Shown: positions 1 to 7,728 of the stretch, one piece after another
Numbering within the stretch: position 1 is the first letter of the stretch
Layout of the letters: each line of letters begins with the position of its first letter
NCBI GenBank assembly: GCA_012521675.1
Contig: JAAYLU010000091.1
Span: forward strand, 1 to 34,285
Reading direction: 5' to 3'
From: Synergistaceae bacterium
GTDB taxonomy: Bacteria > Synergistota > Synergistia > Synergistales > Aminobacteriaceae
Length of the DNA stretch: 34,285 bases
Notes under the pieces: generated by a model
Database searches by the model: none
Seen by the model: only the letters and a program-made list of their open reading frames with translations
Told to the model about the DNA's origin: nothing
Made by a program: the position numbers and the translations under genes

Positions 1-62
1 ACTTGCATGTGTTAAGCACGCCGCCAGCGTTCGTCCTGAGCCAGGATCAAACTCTCGGATTA
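1..62 (-). rRNA. rrs: 16S ribosomal RNA, 5' end only
   Basis: Read on the minus strand, the first 55 bases carry the universal bacterial 16S start: AGAGTTTGATCCTGGCTCAG followed by the conserved stretch ending in ACACATGCAAGT. Placing this motif as in E. coli puts the mature 5' end near position 62. Only the first tenth or less of the gene is present; the rest lies beyond the left edge. It is transcribed in the same direction as proS and is preceded by its own promoter at 186-213. The visible segment is too conserved to assign a phylum. Confidence 0.97.
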
Positions 63-185
63 TTGCTGTTCGCTGATTTATCATGCTTATCTCGCTCTTA
101 TAAGACTGTCAAGGTTCAAGACTCCTCCGCACGGGCTCATCCCCGGACAGAGGGAAAAACACGCCGTTTCAAAGGCGCGAGGGGT

Positions 186-213
186 ATAATATCACGTTTT
201 CTGGCCTTGTCAA
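186..213 (-). promoter_or_regulatory. rRNA operon promoter
   Basis: On the minus strand a perfect -35 box TTGACA (213-208) is followed by a 16-base spacer and the -10 box TATTAT (191-186, one mismatch to consensus). The bases just upstream of the -35 box (about 214-240) are A/T-rich in an otherwise GC-rich region, which resembles an UP element as expected at rRNA promoters. Transcription would start near 179, giving a leader of about 115 bases. CTTTGAAA at 174-167 resembles part of a boxA antitermination element, but it is very close to the start, so that reading is weak. Confidence 0.82.
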
Positions 214-257
214 CTGGAAAAATATGATTTTCTCACTTTTTTCCCCTGAAATTGAAA

Positions 258-1697
258 CTAGTAGGCCTTGGCAAAGATGGTTCTGCGCGCGCCGGACTTT
301 CCGGTGAACATGCAGGTGCCGGTGTCGTCCGATTCGAGCGGCATGCAGCGGGAGCTGGCGCCCGTGTCCTCCTTGATGACCCTTTCGTCCTCGGTCGTGC
401 CTGCGAAATAGGTCTCTATGAAACCGCCCTTCTCCGCCATGGCGGCCTTGAATTCGTCGTAGGAAGCCGCGAAGCTGGTGTTCTCCCTTCGGAAGGCTAT
501 GGCCCTGTCCAGCATTGCGATCTGCATCTCTTCGAGGAGCTCCGTCATGCGGTTCGCCAGCGTCTCCGTCGGTATGTCGAACCTCTCGCCCGTGTCCCTT
601 CTGACCACGCGGACCTTGCCCTCGGCCATCTCCCTCTCACCCAGCTCTATGCGGAAGGGAACTCCCTTCTGAAGGTGGTGGAAGAACCTGTCGCCGGGGC
701 GGAGGTGGAACTGCCTGTCGACCGTTGTGTATCTGCCGCCGAGGGCGGCGTCGAGAGAGGCGGATATCTCCTCGGCCCTCGGCAGCAGGGTGGAGGCGAG
801 CTTATCTTCGTCGGTGCTTATCGGGAGGACAACCGCCTTGACGGGTGCCGTGCGCGGGGGCAGGACGAGTCCGTCGTCGTCGGAGTGGGTCATGATCAGT
901 GCGCCTATGAGGCGGGTGGAGGCTCCCCAGCTCGTCGTCCAGGCGTACTCGAGCTCCCCTGCCTGGTTCTGGAATTTGATGTCGAAGGCCTTGGCGAAGT
1001 TCTGGCCGAGGAAGTGGCTGGTGCCCGCCTGGAGGGCCTTCATGTCGCTCATCATGGTCTCGCAGGTGTAGGTGTTGACCGCTCCGGGGAATCTCTCGCC
1101 CTCGGTCTTCTCGCCCGGTATGACGGGAAGGGCGAGCTTGTCTGTCATTACCGTCCGGTAGACCTCGAGCATCTTCAGTGTCTCCTCCATCGCCTCCTCG
1201 GCGGTGCTGTGTGCCGTGTGCCCCTCCTGCCACAGGAACTCCGACGTCCTGAGGAAGAGGCGGGGGCGCTTCTCCCATCTCATGACGTTGCACCACTGGT
1301 TGATGAGTATGGGGAGGTCACGCCAGGACTGGACCCACTTGCTGTACATGTGCCCTATGACCGTCTCGGAGGTTGGGCGGACGACCAACGGCTCCTCGAG
1401 CTCCTCCCCCCCGGCGTGTGTGACCACGGCGCACTCGGGGGCGAAGCCCTCGACGTGCTCCGCCTCTTTCTCCAGGAAGGAGTTGGGTATAAGCAGGGGG
1501 AAGTAGGCGTTCACGTGCCCTGTCTCCTTGAATGCGTCGTCGAAGTGCCGCTGGACGCTCTCCCATATCGCGTAGCCGGTGGGGCGCACGACCATGCATC
1601 CGCGCACGGGCGCGTGGTCCGCCAGCTCGGCGACCTTTATTATGTCGAGGTACCACTGGGAGTAGTCCTCTTTTCTCGGTGTTATGTTGCGTGCCAT
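258..1697 (-). CDS. proS: Proline--tRNA ligase, type 3 (archaeal/eukaryotic-like)
   Basis: Charges tRNA-Pro with proline in the cytoplasm. The 479-residue product is a class II synthetase of the short, archaeal/eukaryotic-type form, which lacks the YbaK-like editing insertion of the E. coli enzyme. Motif 2 lies at about residues 138-155 (RWEKRPRLFLRTSEF) and motif 3 near GASTRLIG (about 255), followed by the anticodon-binding domain and a C-terminal domain ending FAKAY. The ATG at 1697 is preferred over the in-frame GTG at 1703 because AGGAGG lies 8 bases before the ATG but only 2 before the GTG. In Thermus-type enzymes the C-terminal domain binds zinc through four cysteines; here the equivalent positions are Ala432, Asp437, Cys462 and Thr465, so the zinc site is gone. 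The gene lies about 60 bases downstream of the patatin gene and just upstream of the rRNA promoter. Confidence 0.96.
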   Translation of the reverse strand: MARNITPRKEDYSQWYLDIIKVAELADHAPVRGCMVVRPTGYAIWESVQRHFDDAFKETGHVNAYFPLLIPNSFLEKEAEHVEGFAPECAVVTHAGGEELEEPLVVRPTSETVIGHMYSKWVQSWRDLPILINQWCNVMRWEKRPRLFLRTSEFLWQEGHTAHSTAEEAMEETLKMLEVYRTVMTDKLALPVIPGEKTEGERFPGAVNTYTCETMMSDMKALQAGTSHFLGQNFAKAFDIKFQNQAGELEYAWTTSWGASTRLIGALIMTHSDDDGLVLPPRTAPVKAVVLPISTDEDKLASTLLPRAEEISASLDAALGGRYTTVDRQFHLRPGDRFFHHLQKGVPFRIELGEREMAEGKVRVVRRDTGERFDIPTETLANRMTELLEEMQIAMLDRAIAFRRENTSFAASYDEFKAAMAEKGGFIETYFAGTTEDERVIKEDTGASSRCMPLESDDTGTCMFTGKSGARRTIFAKAY

Positions 1698-1757
1698 ATT
1701 CACTTCCTCCTGTCGTGCGTCCCCTATCGCGGGGTAATTCTTTCGTATTTTCCAGGG

Positions 1758-3845
1758 TCAGGGCAGAGGGTATTTGCCCCATACGGGGCTGCCCAGGAAG
1801 AATCCTATCTTGAAGTCCTTCTCGTCATTGTAGATGAACATCAGCTTGCCGTCGAACAGTACGCCCGGGATGGAGAAGGAGACACCGGCCTCCCATAGGT
1901 CTCGGAAGCGGTTCCAGTCGTCGTCGAAGGCGAACCCCATGCCGCCGAAAATTTCGGTGTTCAGGGCCCCCCACCAGCTCTTCATCATCACTCGCCTGAA
2001 GGCGACGTTCCACCAGGCCATTCGCTCGGCCTCGATCGGATTTCCTGAGTAGCTGTACAGCTCCTCGGCGGCGCCCAGATAGACGGCGTGCCCCTCGTGG
2101 TTCACGTTCCCCTCCGCGAAGCCGGCGCGGAAGTAGAATCGCCAGTCGTCCGCGAAGCGAGATGCCCTGAAGTACGTGATCCTGTACAGGAGCTCGTCCA
2201 GGTTGGCCCACCAGGCCTGGAGGTGCAGCAGGGCGCCCTCGGTCGGGTCCACCGGGTCGTTGAGGGTGTCGGACGTCAGGAACAGGGTCGGCCCGTGCGA
2301 GTCGAACTCCTCCCCCCTGGAGTGAGTGCGCTCGACGGCGTAGCCCGCACCGCCGGTGAACTCCCCCGACGTGAAGTGTTTGTAGAAGCCGAGGGCATAC
2401 CTGTCCCAGGAGCGTTTTTCCGCGTTTTCCGGCTCCAGCTCCCAGTTGTAGGCGGAGAGGCGTATCTCCCAGGGTTTCAGTTCGGGGGTGTCGAAGTAGC
2501 TCGCGTCCACCCCCCACTGGTCGCCGATCCTGAGGTTGAACTTGAGCGCATCCCCCTCCCTGAAGAGGTAGCGCCTTATCCCGCTGACATAGAGCCACCT
2601 TTGGGGATGAAGGTTGGTCGTGTACCCACCGAAGTTGATCTCCAGCGCGGGCTTCCTCTGGACGATGAATACCACCCCGACGTCGGGGCCCCGTGCCTCG
2701 AACCGGTAGTCCACTGACAGCACGTCGTCCCTCTCGCCTATCTGCCGGCTGGCCTTGAGGACCTCGAGCGAGCTCAGCGGCCTGCCTATCCAGGCGCCGT
2801 ACTTCTTTACTATCGCGGACGCCAGCTCCATCGACGCGCCCTCGACCTCTATGGAGGAGACGTTCGCCTCCAGTCCGAAGAACTCCGGCTGGGCCGCGCT
2901 GGGCGCGGACTCCGAGAGGGCGATTATCTCCGGAAGCACTTCGAGCGCCGCTCGCCTGCCCCCGTCGATCACGTTCTCCGCGCCTACGAGATCGAAGATG
3001 CTGACCCCCTCCACTGGGGGGGATATGAGCAGGTCGGCCATCGGCTTCTCCCACTCCACGTTTCTGCTGGTGAAGATGGTGATGGACTGGTCGACCACGT
3101 CCACCAGGTTGCGGATCTCCTTTTTCGACCTGAGCTGGCCCGTCACATCCACCGCGATCACCGGGTAGCCGGGAAACAGCTCTTTCGCCGTCTCGACCGG
3201 GAGGTTGGACACAAGGCCTCCGTCGACGAGCAGCCTGTCTCCCAATGGCCACGGCTCGAAGATAGCGGGGATGGCCATAGAGGCCCTCATGGCGGAGGCG
3301 AGGCTTCCCGCACGAAGGACGACCTTCTCCCCCGTCTCCAGGTCAGTGGCCACGGCCGCGAAGGGAATGGGGAGCTCGTCGAAGCGGACCACGTGTATCC
3401 GAGAGGCGAGTTGGGCGAAGCGCTCGAGCAGTTTCACGCCGGTTATCCCGCCCAGGGGGCCTATTACCTCCCCCGACTGGCTCAGCCTCACCCAGGGCAG
3501 GCTGCTCCTGGGCGATATGTTGTCCGACGGAAGGGGCACGAAGATCGGGTTTGTCCTCTCGGACATGAGGTTCGTCAGGTCGAGCTCTTCCACAACGTGG
3601 CGAAGCTCGTCCGGAGAGTAGCCGCTTGCCGCCAGGCCGCCGATTATCGAGCCCATGCTAGTCCCGACTATGCCCGCTATCGGTATGCCCTGTTCACCCA
3701 GGGCCTCGAGGACACCGATGTGCGCGAGGCCCCTGGCGCCACCGCCGGACAGGGCGAGCACCACGCCCCCCATTCGGGCGGAGGCGGGCCCGCAAAGGAC
3801 GAGCTGAATCATGATCAACGCGGTCAACAATCGCTTCTTCGACAA
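1758..3845 (-). CDS. Patatin-like phospholipase fused to a BamA-type outer-membrane barrel
   Basis: Predicted outer-membrane protein of 695 residues. A signal peptide (SKKRLL, a hydrophobic core, then ASA at about 21-23) precedes a patatin domain with the oxyanion motif SGGGARG (33-39), the nucleophile motif GTSMG (Ser63) and the DGG triplet (Asp208), so the Ser-Asp dyad is intact. Residues from about 340 to 410 look like a POTRA module and the rest like a 16-strand BamA/TamA-type barrel. This order matches the PlpD family (type Vd secretion), in which a patatin lipase is delivered by its own barrel. The TTG at 3845 is chosen because GGGGAGGGAG lies just upstream and it places the signal peptide at the N-terminus; an in-frame ATG at 3917 would add 24 residues. 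Substrate and surface exposure cannot be read from sequence. Confidence 0.88.
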   Translation of the reverse strand: MSKKRLLTALIMIQLVLCGPASARMGGVVLALSGGGARGLAHIGVLEALGEQGIPIAGIVGTSMGSIIGGLAASGYSPDELRHVVEELDLTNLMSERTNPIFVPLPSDNISPRSSLPWVRLSQSGEVIGPLGGITGVKLLERFAQLASRIHVVRFDELPIPFAAVATDLETGEKVVLRAGSLASAMRASMAIPAIFEPWPLGDRLLVDGGLVSNLPVETAKELFPGYPVIAVDVTGQLRSKKEIRNLVDVVDQSITIFTSRNVEWEKPMADLLISPPVEGVSIFDLVGAENVIDGGRRAALEVLPEIIALSESAPSAAQPEFFGLEANVSSIEVEGASMELASAIVKKYGAWIGRPLSSLEVLKASRQIGERDDVLSVDYRFEARGPDVGVVFIVQRKPALEINFGGYTTNLHPQRWLYVSGIRRYLFREGDALKFNLRIGDQWGVDASYFDTPELKPWEIRLSAYNWELEPENAEKRSWDRYALGFYKHFTSGEFTGGAGYAVERTHSRGEEFDSHGPTLFLTSDTLNDPVDPTEGALLHLQAWWANLDELLYRITYFRASRFADDWRFYFRAGFAEGNVNHEGHAVYLGAAEELYSYSGNPIEAERMAWWNVAFRRVMMKSWWGALNTEIFGGMGFAFDDDWNRFRDLWEAGVSFSIPGVLFDGKLMFIYNDEKDFKIGFFLGSPVWGKYPLP

Positions 3846-4094
3846 GACGCTTCTCCCTCCCCTCAAGCTGCGGATTGGATGTAAAAAGTCACTATATCCT
3901 AACAGAATCAAGGCCATCTTGCTACACGTCGACCTCCTGAACTATCTTACAGTAATTTGAAATTTTTGTCCGTGCTGGAATTCACAAGCAAAATGGAGTA
4001 TGCTTTCTCAAAAGCGACTTGTCGGGGGGAGGTGGTCGTTCGCAAGTTCGGTTTTTTTAGCGTGGTTACTATTTTGTAAAAGGAGGCGGTACTG

Positions 4095-5294
4095 TTGTCG
4101 GAAAAGAAGAAGATACCTCTAATTTGGCAGATCGGCATTGGTTTTGCACTCGGAATCGTCGCCGGAGCTGTCCTCGGGGAGAAGGTTCAGTACGTGGAGC
4201 CAGTCGGGAGCGCTTTCCTGAAGCTGCTCAAGATGCTCATCGTTCCCCTGGTCTTCTCCAGCCTGGTGGTTGGAGCGGCGTCGATCGGCGACCCACGCGA
4301 CCTCGGCAGGATCGGCATCAAGACGCTGATCCTTTACCTTGCCACCACGGCCGTCGCGATAGTCATCGGCCTGATGCTAGGCAATCTCCTTCAGCCGGGC
4401 GTCGGCCTGGCCATAGGCGAGGGACTGCAGTTCGACGCCAAGGAGGCGCCGAGCATCAAGAGCGTCCTTCTGAACCTCTTCCCGGACAACGCTCTGAAGG
4501 CGGCCGTCGACGGGCAGATGCTCCAGATCATCGTCTTCGCCCTCTTCCTCGGAGTGTCGGCTGTGCTGGCGAAGGACAAGGGGACTCCCCTGATAAGCTT
4601 CTTCGACTCGATGGCCGAGACGATGTACAAGCTCACCGGGCTGGTCATGATGGTTGCGCCCTACGGCGTATTCGCGCTAATAGCCGACACCGTGTCCAAG
4701 TACGGTCTGTCGGTGCTGGCACCGTTCGCCAAGGTGATCATAGCCGTATACATAGGCTGTGCACTCCAGCTTCTGGTAGTCTACTCCGCCCTGATCATCT
4801 CCGTGGTCAAGAAGTCGCCCATGTGGTTCCTGAAGGGGATCCGCGAGGCGGGACTGACGGCCTTCGTCACGAGGTCGAGCGCGGCGGCGCTGCCGGTCAC
4901 GATCCGCAACGCCCGCGAGAACCTCGGCATCTCGGAGAAGGTCTCGTCCTTCGTGCTGCCCCTGGGCGCGACGATCAACATGGACGGAACGGCCCTGTAC
5001 CAGGGAGTCTGCGCTCTGTTCGTGGCCCAGGCCTACGGACTGTCCCTCGGCATCGGCGCCCAGCTCAACATCGTCCTCACGGCCACTCTGGCCTCTATAG
5101 GGACGGCGGGAGTCCCTGGCGCCGGGCTGATAATGCTGACGCTCGTACTGACGGCGGTCGGCCTGCCGCTTGAGGGCGCCGCTCTCGTGGCGGGGATAGA
5201 CGCGGTGCTCGACATGGCGAGGACCTCGATCAACGTGATCGGGGACGCATGCGTCGCCGCCGTCGTGGCAAAGACGGAGGGAGAGGACCTCTGA
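4095..5294 (+). CDS. gltP: Dicarboxylate/acidic amino acid:cation symporter (DAACS family)
   Basis: Inner-membrane secondary transporter of 399 residues, probably taking up glutamate, aspartate or a C4-dicarboxylate with Na+ or H+. The family landmarks are present: the HP1 tip FVTRSSAAALPVT, the unwound TM7 motif NMDGTALYQ, the HP2 loop ASIGTAGVPGAG and the TM8 signature DMARTSINVIGD. The HP1 arginine and the TM8 Asp and Arg match the substrate-site residues of archaeal GltPh, supporting an acidic substrate. The serine-rich HP1 tip is altered: only two serines remain and alanines follow. The start is TTG, preceded by AGGAGG 8 bases upstream. A possible promoter is TTGTCC (3967-3972), a 17-base spacer, then CAAAAT (3990-3995), but it is weak. 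A hairpin terminator follows the gene. Confidence 0.95.
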   Translation: MSEKKKIPLIWQIGIGFALGIVAGAVLGEKVQYVEPVGSAFLKLLKMLIVPLVFSSLVVGAASIGDPRDLGRIGIKTLILYLATTAVAIVIGLMLGNLLQPGVGLAIGEGLQFDAKEAPSIKSVLLNLFPDNALKAAVDGQMLQIIVFALFLGVSAVLAKDKGTPLISFFDSMAETMYKLTGLVMMVAPYGVFALIADTVSKYGLSVLAPFAKVIIAVYIGCALQLLVVYSALIISVVKKSPMWFLKGIREAGLTAFVTRSSAAALPVTIRNARENLGISEKVSSFVLPLGATINMDGTALYQGVCALFVAQAYGLSLGIGAQLNIVLTATLASIGTAGVPGAGLIMLTLVLTAVGLPLEGAALVAGIDAVLDMARTSINVIGDACVAAVVAKTEGEDL

Positions 5295-5317
5295 TCCTTC
5301 GGTTCTATGGAGACGGA

Positions 5318-5366
5318 CGAGCCGTGAGAGGACCGGCAAGCGGCCTCTCACGGCTCGATTATTTCA
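5318..5366 (+). terminator. Strong hairpin terminator of gltP, possibly bidirectional
   Basis: CGAGCCGTGAGAGG (5318-5331) pairs perfectly over 14 bases with CCTCTCACGGCTCG (5344-5357). The 12-base loop contains a further CCG/CGG pairing. ATTATTTC follows on the plus strand, so it works best for gltP. It lies between convergent gltP and cheX and may also stop the minus-strand cluster, although the minus-strand side has no T run. Confidence 0.85.
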
Positions 5367-5379
5367 GTGTGGTTGTCGG

Positions 5380-5877
5380 TCAGATGCTGAATGACAGGAC
5401 CAGGAACAGAGTTCCTCCGTCCGCGAGCTTGAAGGGAAGGGTGAAGCTTCGTATCCCCGGGGATTGGCTGGGGATCGTCTTGATGCCGTCGCCGGAGATC
5501 AGCTGAGGGGGCGTCACCTCGGTGCCGACTATGCCGGACTGGATCAGCGCGCGTCCCCCCACCATGTTGGCCAGCTCGCCGATCACGCTCATAGATACCG
5601 GGTCATCGAGATTGGGCGTTATCATGCCGCCCGACATGGCTCGAACGGTGGCGTTGAAGCCGCCGTCGTCCAGCATGATCACCGCCGTGCCCTGAATGCC
5701 CCCGCCCACTATGCCGATAAGGGCGGCCAGGCGACTGCCCTGGACGTTCACCCCCTTGGCCACCTCCGATTTCGCCAAGGTTAGCTCGACTCCCATCTCC
5801 TTGCTGACCGACATCAGAGAAGAACCAAATGTGTTGACAAGGGTCGCCAGCTTCTCCGTTCCCATACCTCTCACCAT
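5380..5877 (-). CDS. cheX: CheX-family chemotaxis phosphatase
   Basis: Small cytoplasmic protein of 165 residues resembling CheX, which dephosphorylates phospho-CheY in bacteria lacking CheZ. It has the family's alternating helix/strand pattern and the key E-x-x-N motif (Glu101 and Asn104 in GELANMVGG) that positions the attacking water. The ATG at 5877 overlaps the stop of the upstream RuvC-like gene by 7 bases, implying translational coupling; an in-frame GTG at 5874 or the ATG at 5865 is also possible. No other chemotaxis or flagellar gene is in the window, and its position at the end of an envelope/division cluster is unusual. Other CheC/CheX-fold proteins act outside chemotaxis, so the target response regulator is unknown. 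Confidence 0.85.
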   Translation of the reverse strand: MVRGMGTEKLATLVNTFGSSLMSVSKEMGVELTLAKSEVAKGVNVQGSRLAALIGIVGGGIQGTAVIMLDDGGFNATVRAMSGGMITPNLDDPVSMSVIGELANMVGGRALIQSGIVGTEVTPPQLISGDGIKTIPSQSPGIRSFTLPFKLADGGTLFLVLSFSI

Positions 5878-6338
5878 TTCCTTTCCGTGCTCTGAACCTT
5901 TATGCGTTGGTAGTCAAGGACTATCGCCCAAGCCGCGAGATCGTCCACGTCCCTTTGCGGCTTGCGCAGTTTTGTCGACACGAGCCTCCACAGGCCGCGC
6001 GGCGGATGAAGCCTCCAATATAGAACGCGCGCGGCGAGGGTCGTCCCTCTTTCAGACACTAACTTTACCTTAAAAGACGAGGATTGCGCAAGTGAAAAAA
6101 GAGCGTTTTTTCCCGTTCCGTCTCCCATCAGAATCTCGGAGACAGACATAGGCTCGCTCCAGGGCCTCGGTTTTTCTATCGTAAACTCTCCGAGCGATTC
6201 GAAGGATCCGCTCGCCAATGCCTCGAAGAAGGATCGAGCCTCGGCGGAGCGGAAGATGCCGGAAGCGAGCAGTTCTCCGCCGTCCCCTACCGCGGCCCAG
6301 CCGGACTTGTCGCGCCCCGGGTCGATCCCTACTTGCAC
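5871..6338 (-). CDS. RuvC-like (RNase H-fold) nuclease-type protein
   Basis: Cytoplasmic protein of 155 residues with an RNase H/RuvC fold signature. MQVGIDPGRDKSGWA at the N-terminus, FTIEKP near residue 55 and RDVDDLAAWAI near 130 reproduce the layout of RuvC. The four acidic metal ligands are all present: Asp6, Glu55, Asp130 and Asp133. It is slightly shorter than canonical RuvC and diverges in the middle, so Holliday junction resolution is not established; a YqgF-like or novel nuclease role is equally possible. The GTG at 6338 is chosen because it starts just before the first core strand and has GGGGA 7 bases upstream; an upstream start would overlap the acyltransferase gene much further. 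It overlaps that gene by 10 bases and cheX by 7. Confidence 0.75.
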   Translation of the reverse strand: MQVGIDPGRDKSGWAAVGDGGELLASGIFRSAEARSFFEALASGSFESLGEFTIEKPRPWSEPMSVSEILMGDGTGKNALFSLAQSSSFKVKLVSERGTTLAARVLYWRLHPPRGLWRLVSTKLRKPQRDVDDLAAWAIVLDYQRIKVQSTERKW

Positions 6339-7201
6339 GACTGAGTCCCCGGACGAGTCGCCCAGCGCGGATAGAGCCACATCCACTGGTCGGGGGTCCC
6401 TCTTATGAGCTCGCCGACCACGTCGTTGCACTTGGTCATGGCCGCCTCCATCGTCTCGCCCTCGGGAGGAAACCCCTCCTCCCAGGGGGAGGCCAGCATA
6501 TGAAAAACGTGCAGGTGCGAAGCTCCCCGCCGGACGACCGCGCAGGGGATGATCGTGGCACCGAGCCTCCGGGCCATCTTCGCTATGCCGAAAGGGGTCG
6601 AGGCCGGCAGGCCGAGGAAGGGCACGAAGACCCCCCTATCCCTCACATCCTGGTCGATCAGGACGGCCAGCAGCTCACCCTTCTTCAGGCATCTCATTGC
6701 CCCCTTGAGATCCAGCCCCTTGCCTATGGTCTTCACCCCGCGCACCTCGCGAAGCTCTTTTATCAGGGAGGTCATCCTGTCCTCCCTCTGGTCGGCGCCG
6801 ATGGCATTGACCGGGTAGCCCCGCTCGGAGAGCAGGGCGGCGCCGTACTCCCAGTTGCCCAGGTGGGCCGACATGAGTATGACGCCCTTTTTCCTCCTGA
6901 AGGCCCTCTCCAGGTGCTCCTCGCCTTGCAACTCCACCAGCGACCCGACCTTGGTCCGAGTTCCGATGGAGGCGAACTCCAGCACGGAGCGCCCCAAATT
7001 CTCGTATGAGCCGCGCACGATCTTGCGCGCCCTCTTTCTGTCCACCCGGAGGGCCCTCATGCACCTCTCCTCCGCCTCTCGGACCCGTCTTCCGCTGAAA
7101 GACCACAGAAGAAAGCCCAACAGGCCGCCAATTCGGACCAGTAGGGGCTTTGGCAGTTTTTCAGATGTTTTTCTGATCAGAGATAATGCCTTCCATTTCA
7201 C
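6329..7201 (-). CDS. lpxL: LpxL/HtrB-family lipid acyltransferase
   Basis: Membrane-associated acyltransferase of 290 residues, related to the late acyltransferases that add secondary acyl chains to lipid A. The catalytic H-x4-E motif is present as HLGNWE (His113, Glu118), and the C-terminal WMWLYPRW followed by TRP matches the family. An N-terminal hydrophobic stretch (about 21-36) would anchor it to the inner membrane. The start is GTG at 7201; no good ribosome binding site precedes it. Together with lptC/lptD in this window it supports a lipopolysaccharide-like outer leaflet. The same family also includes phosphatidylinositol mannoside acyltransferases, so the acceptor is inferred from context. 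Confidence 0.9.
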   Translation of the reverse strand: MKWKALSLIRKTSEKLPKPLLVRIGGLLGFLLWSFSGRRVREAEERCMRALRVDRKRARKIVRGSYENLGRSVLEFASIGTRTKVGSLVELQGEEHLERAFRRKKGVILMSAHLGNWEYGAALLSERGYPVNAIGADQREDRMTSLIKELREVRGVKTIGKGLDLKGAMRCLKKGELLAVLIDQDVRDRGVFVPFLGLPASTPFGIAKMARRLGATIIPCAVVRRGASHLHVFHMLASPWEEGFPPEGETMEAAMTKCNDVVGELIRGTPDQWMWLYPRWATRPGTQSCK

Positions 7202-7219
7202 TTAGGTGCAACCCCGTTT

Positions 7220-7690
7220 CTAAAGAGCGTCGGCGACAATGACCAGGGGCAGAGAGGACTCCATGAGCAACGCGTCCTCGCCGCCCTCGTAATAGCCGGG
7301 AGCGGGCGCCAGCGGCAGAAACGCGTTCCTCTCGTAGAAGGCGCGCGCGCCGCTTTGAGAGGCCCGTACATGGAGGCTCAGCCTGGTGTAGCCCAGCGAC
7401 AGGGCGACCTCGGAGGCGCCGACGAGAAGCTGCGATCCTATGCCCCTCCTCCGGTAGTCCGGCCGCACGGCGATCCTGGCCAGCTCCGCGCCCCTGCGAC
7501 ATGGACCGAGGGCGGCGAATCCCAGGAGCAAATCCTTGCCCCTGGCGCCGAGATAGATCATCGCCGTCTCGCCCGCGAGGTCCCTGCGGATCAGGCTTAA
7601 CGGCCAGGGGGACACCGACGAGAGCTCCTCCAACGCGAATATCTCCGCCGCGTCCTTCGGGGAGCAGTACCCGATATCGGCCAGGAACAT
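7220..7690 (-). CDS. rimI: RimI-like GNAT N-acetyltransferase
   Basis: A 156-residue acetyltransferase of the GNAT fold. The acetyl-CoA-binding motif A is clear: RIAVRPDYRRRGIGSQLL (about residues 72-89). GARAFYERNAF and YYEGGEDALLM near the C-terminus are typical of RimI, which acetylates the N-terminus of ribosomal protein S18. Many RimI paralogues modify other proteins, so the substrate is inferred. The ATG at 7690 has AGAGG 9 bases upstream. It lies 38 bases after the protease gene and 18 bases before the acyltransferase gene. Confidence 0.85.
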   Translation of the reverse strand: MFLADIGYCSPKDAAEIFALEELSSVSPWPLSLIRRDLAGETAMIYLGARGKDLLLGFAALGPCRRGAELARIAVRPDYRRRGIGSQLLVGASEVALSLGYTRLSLHVRASQSGARAFYERNAFLPLAPAPGYYEGGEDALLMESSLPLVIVADAL

Positions 7691-7728
7691 CCCTCGTCAC
7701 CTCTCTTGTCCGTCAGCCCTTGCAGGCG

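Noticed and set aside
62-185. A second rRNA promoter in the leader (TTGACA near 105)
   Set aside because: The TTGACA on the minus strand has no acceptable -10 box at 16-18 bases, so it was not called.
252-1898. Long plus-strand open frame of 548 codons
   Set aside because: It lies opposite proS and the end of the patatin gene, and its translation has no recognisable domain; GC-rich codon use on the opposite strand explains it.
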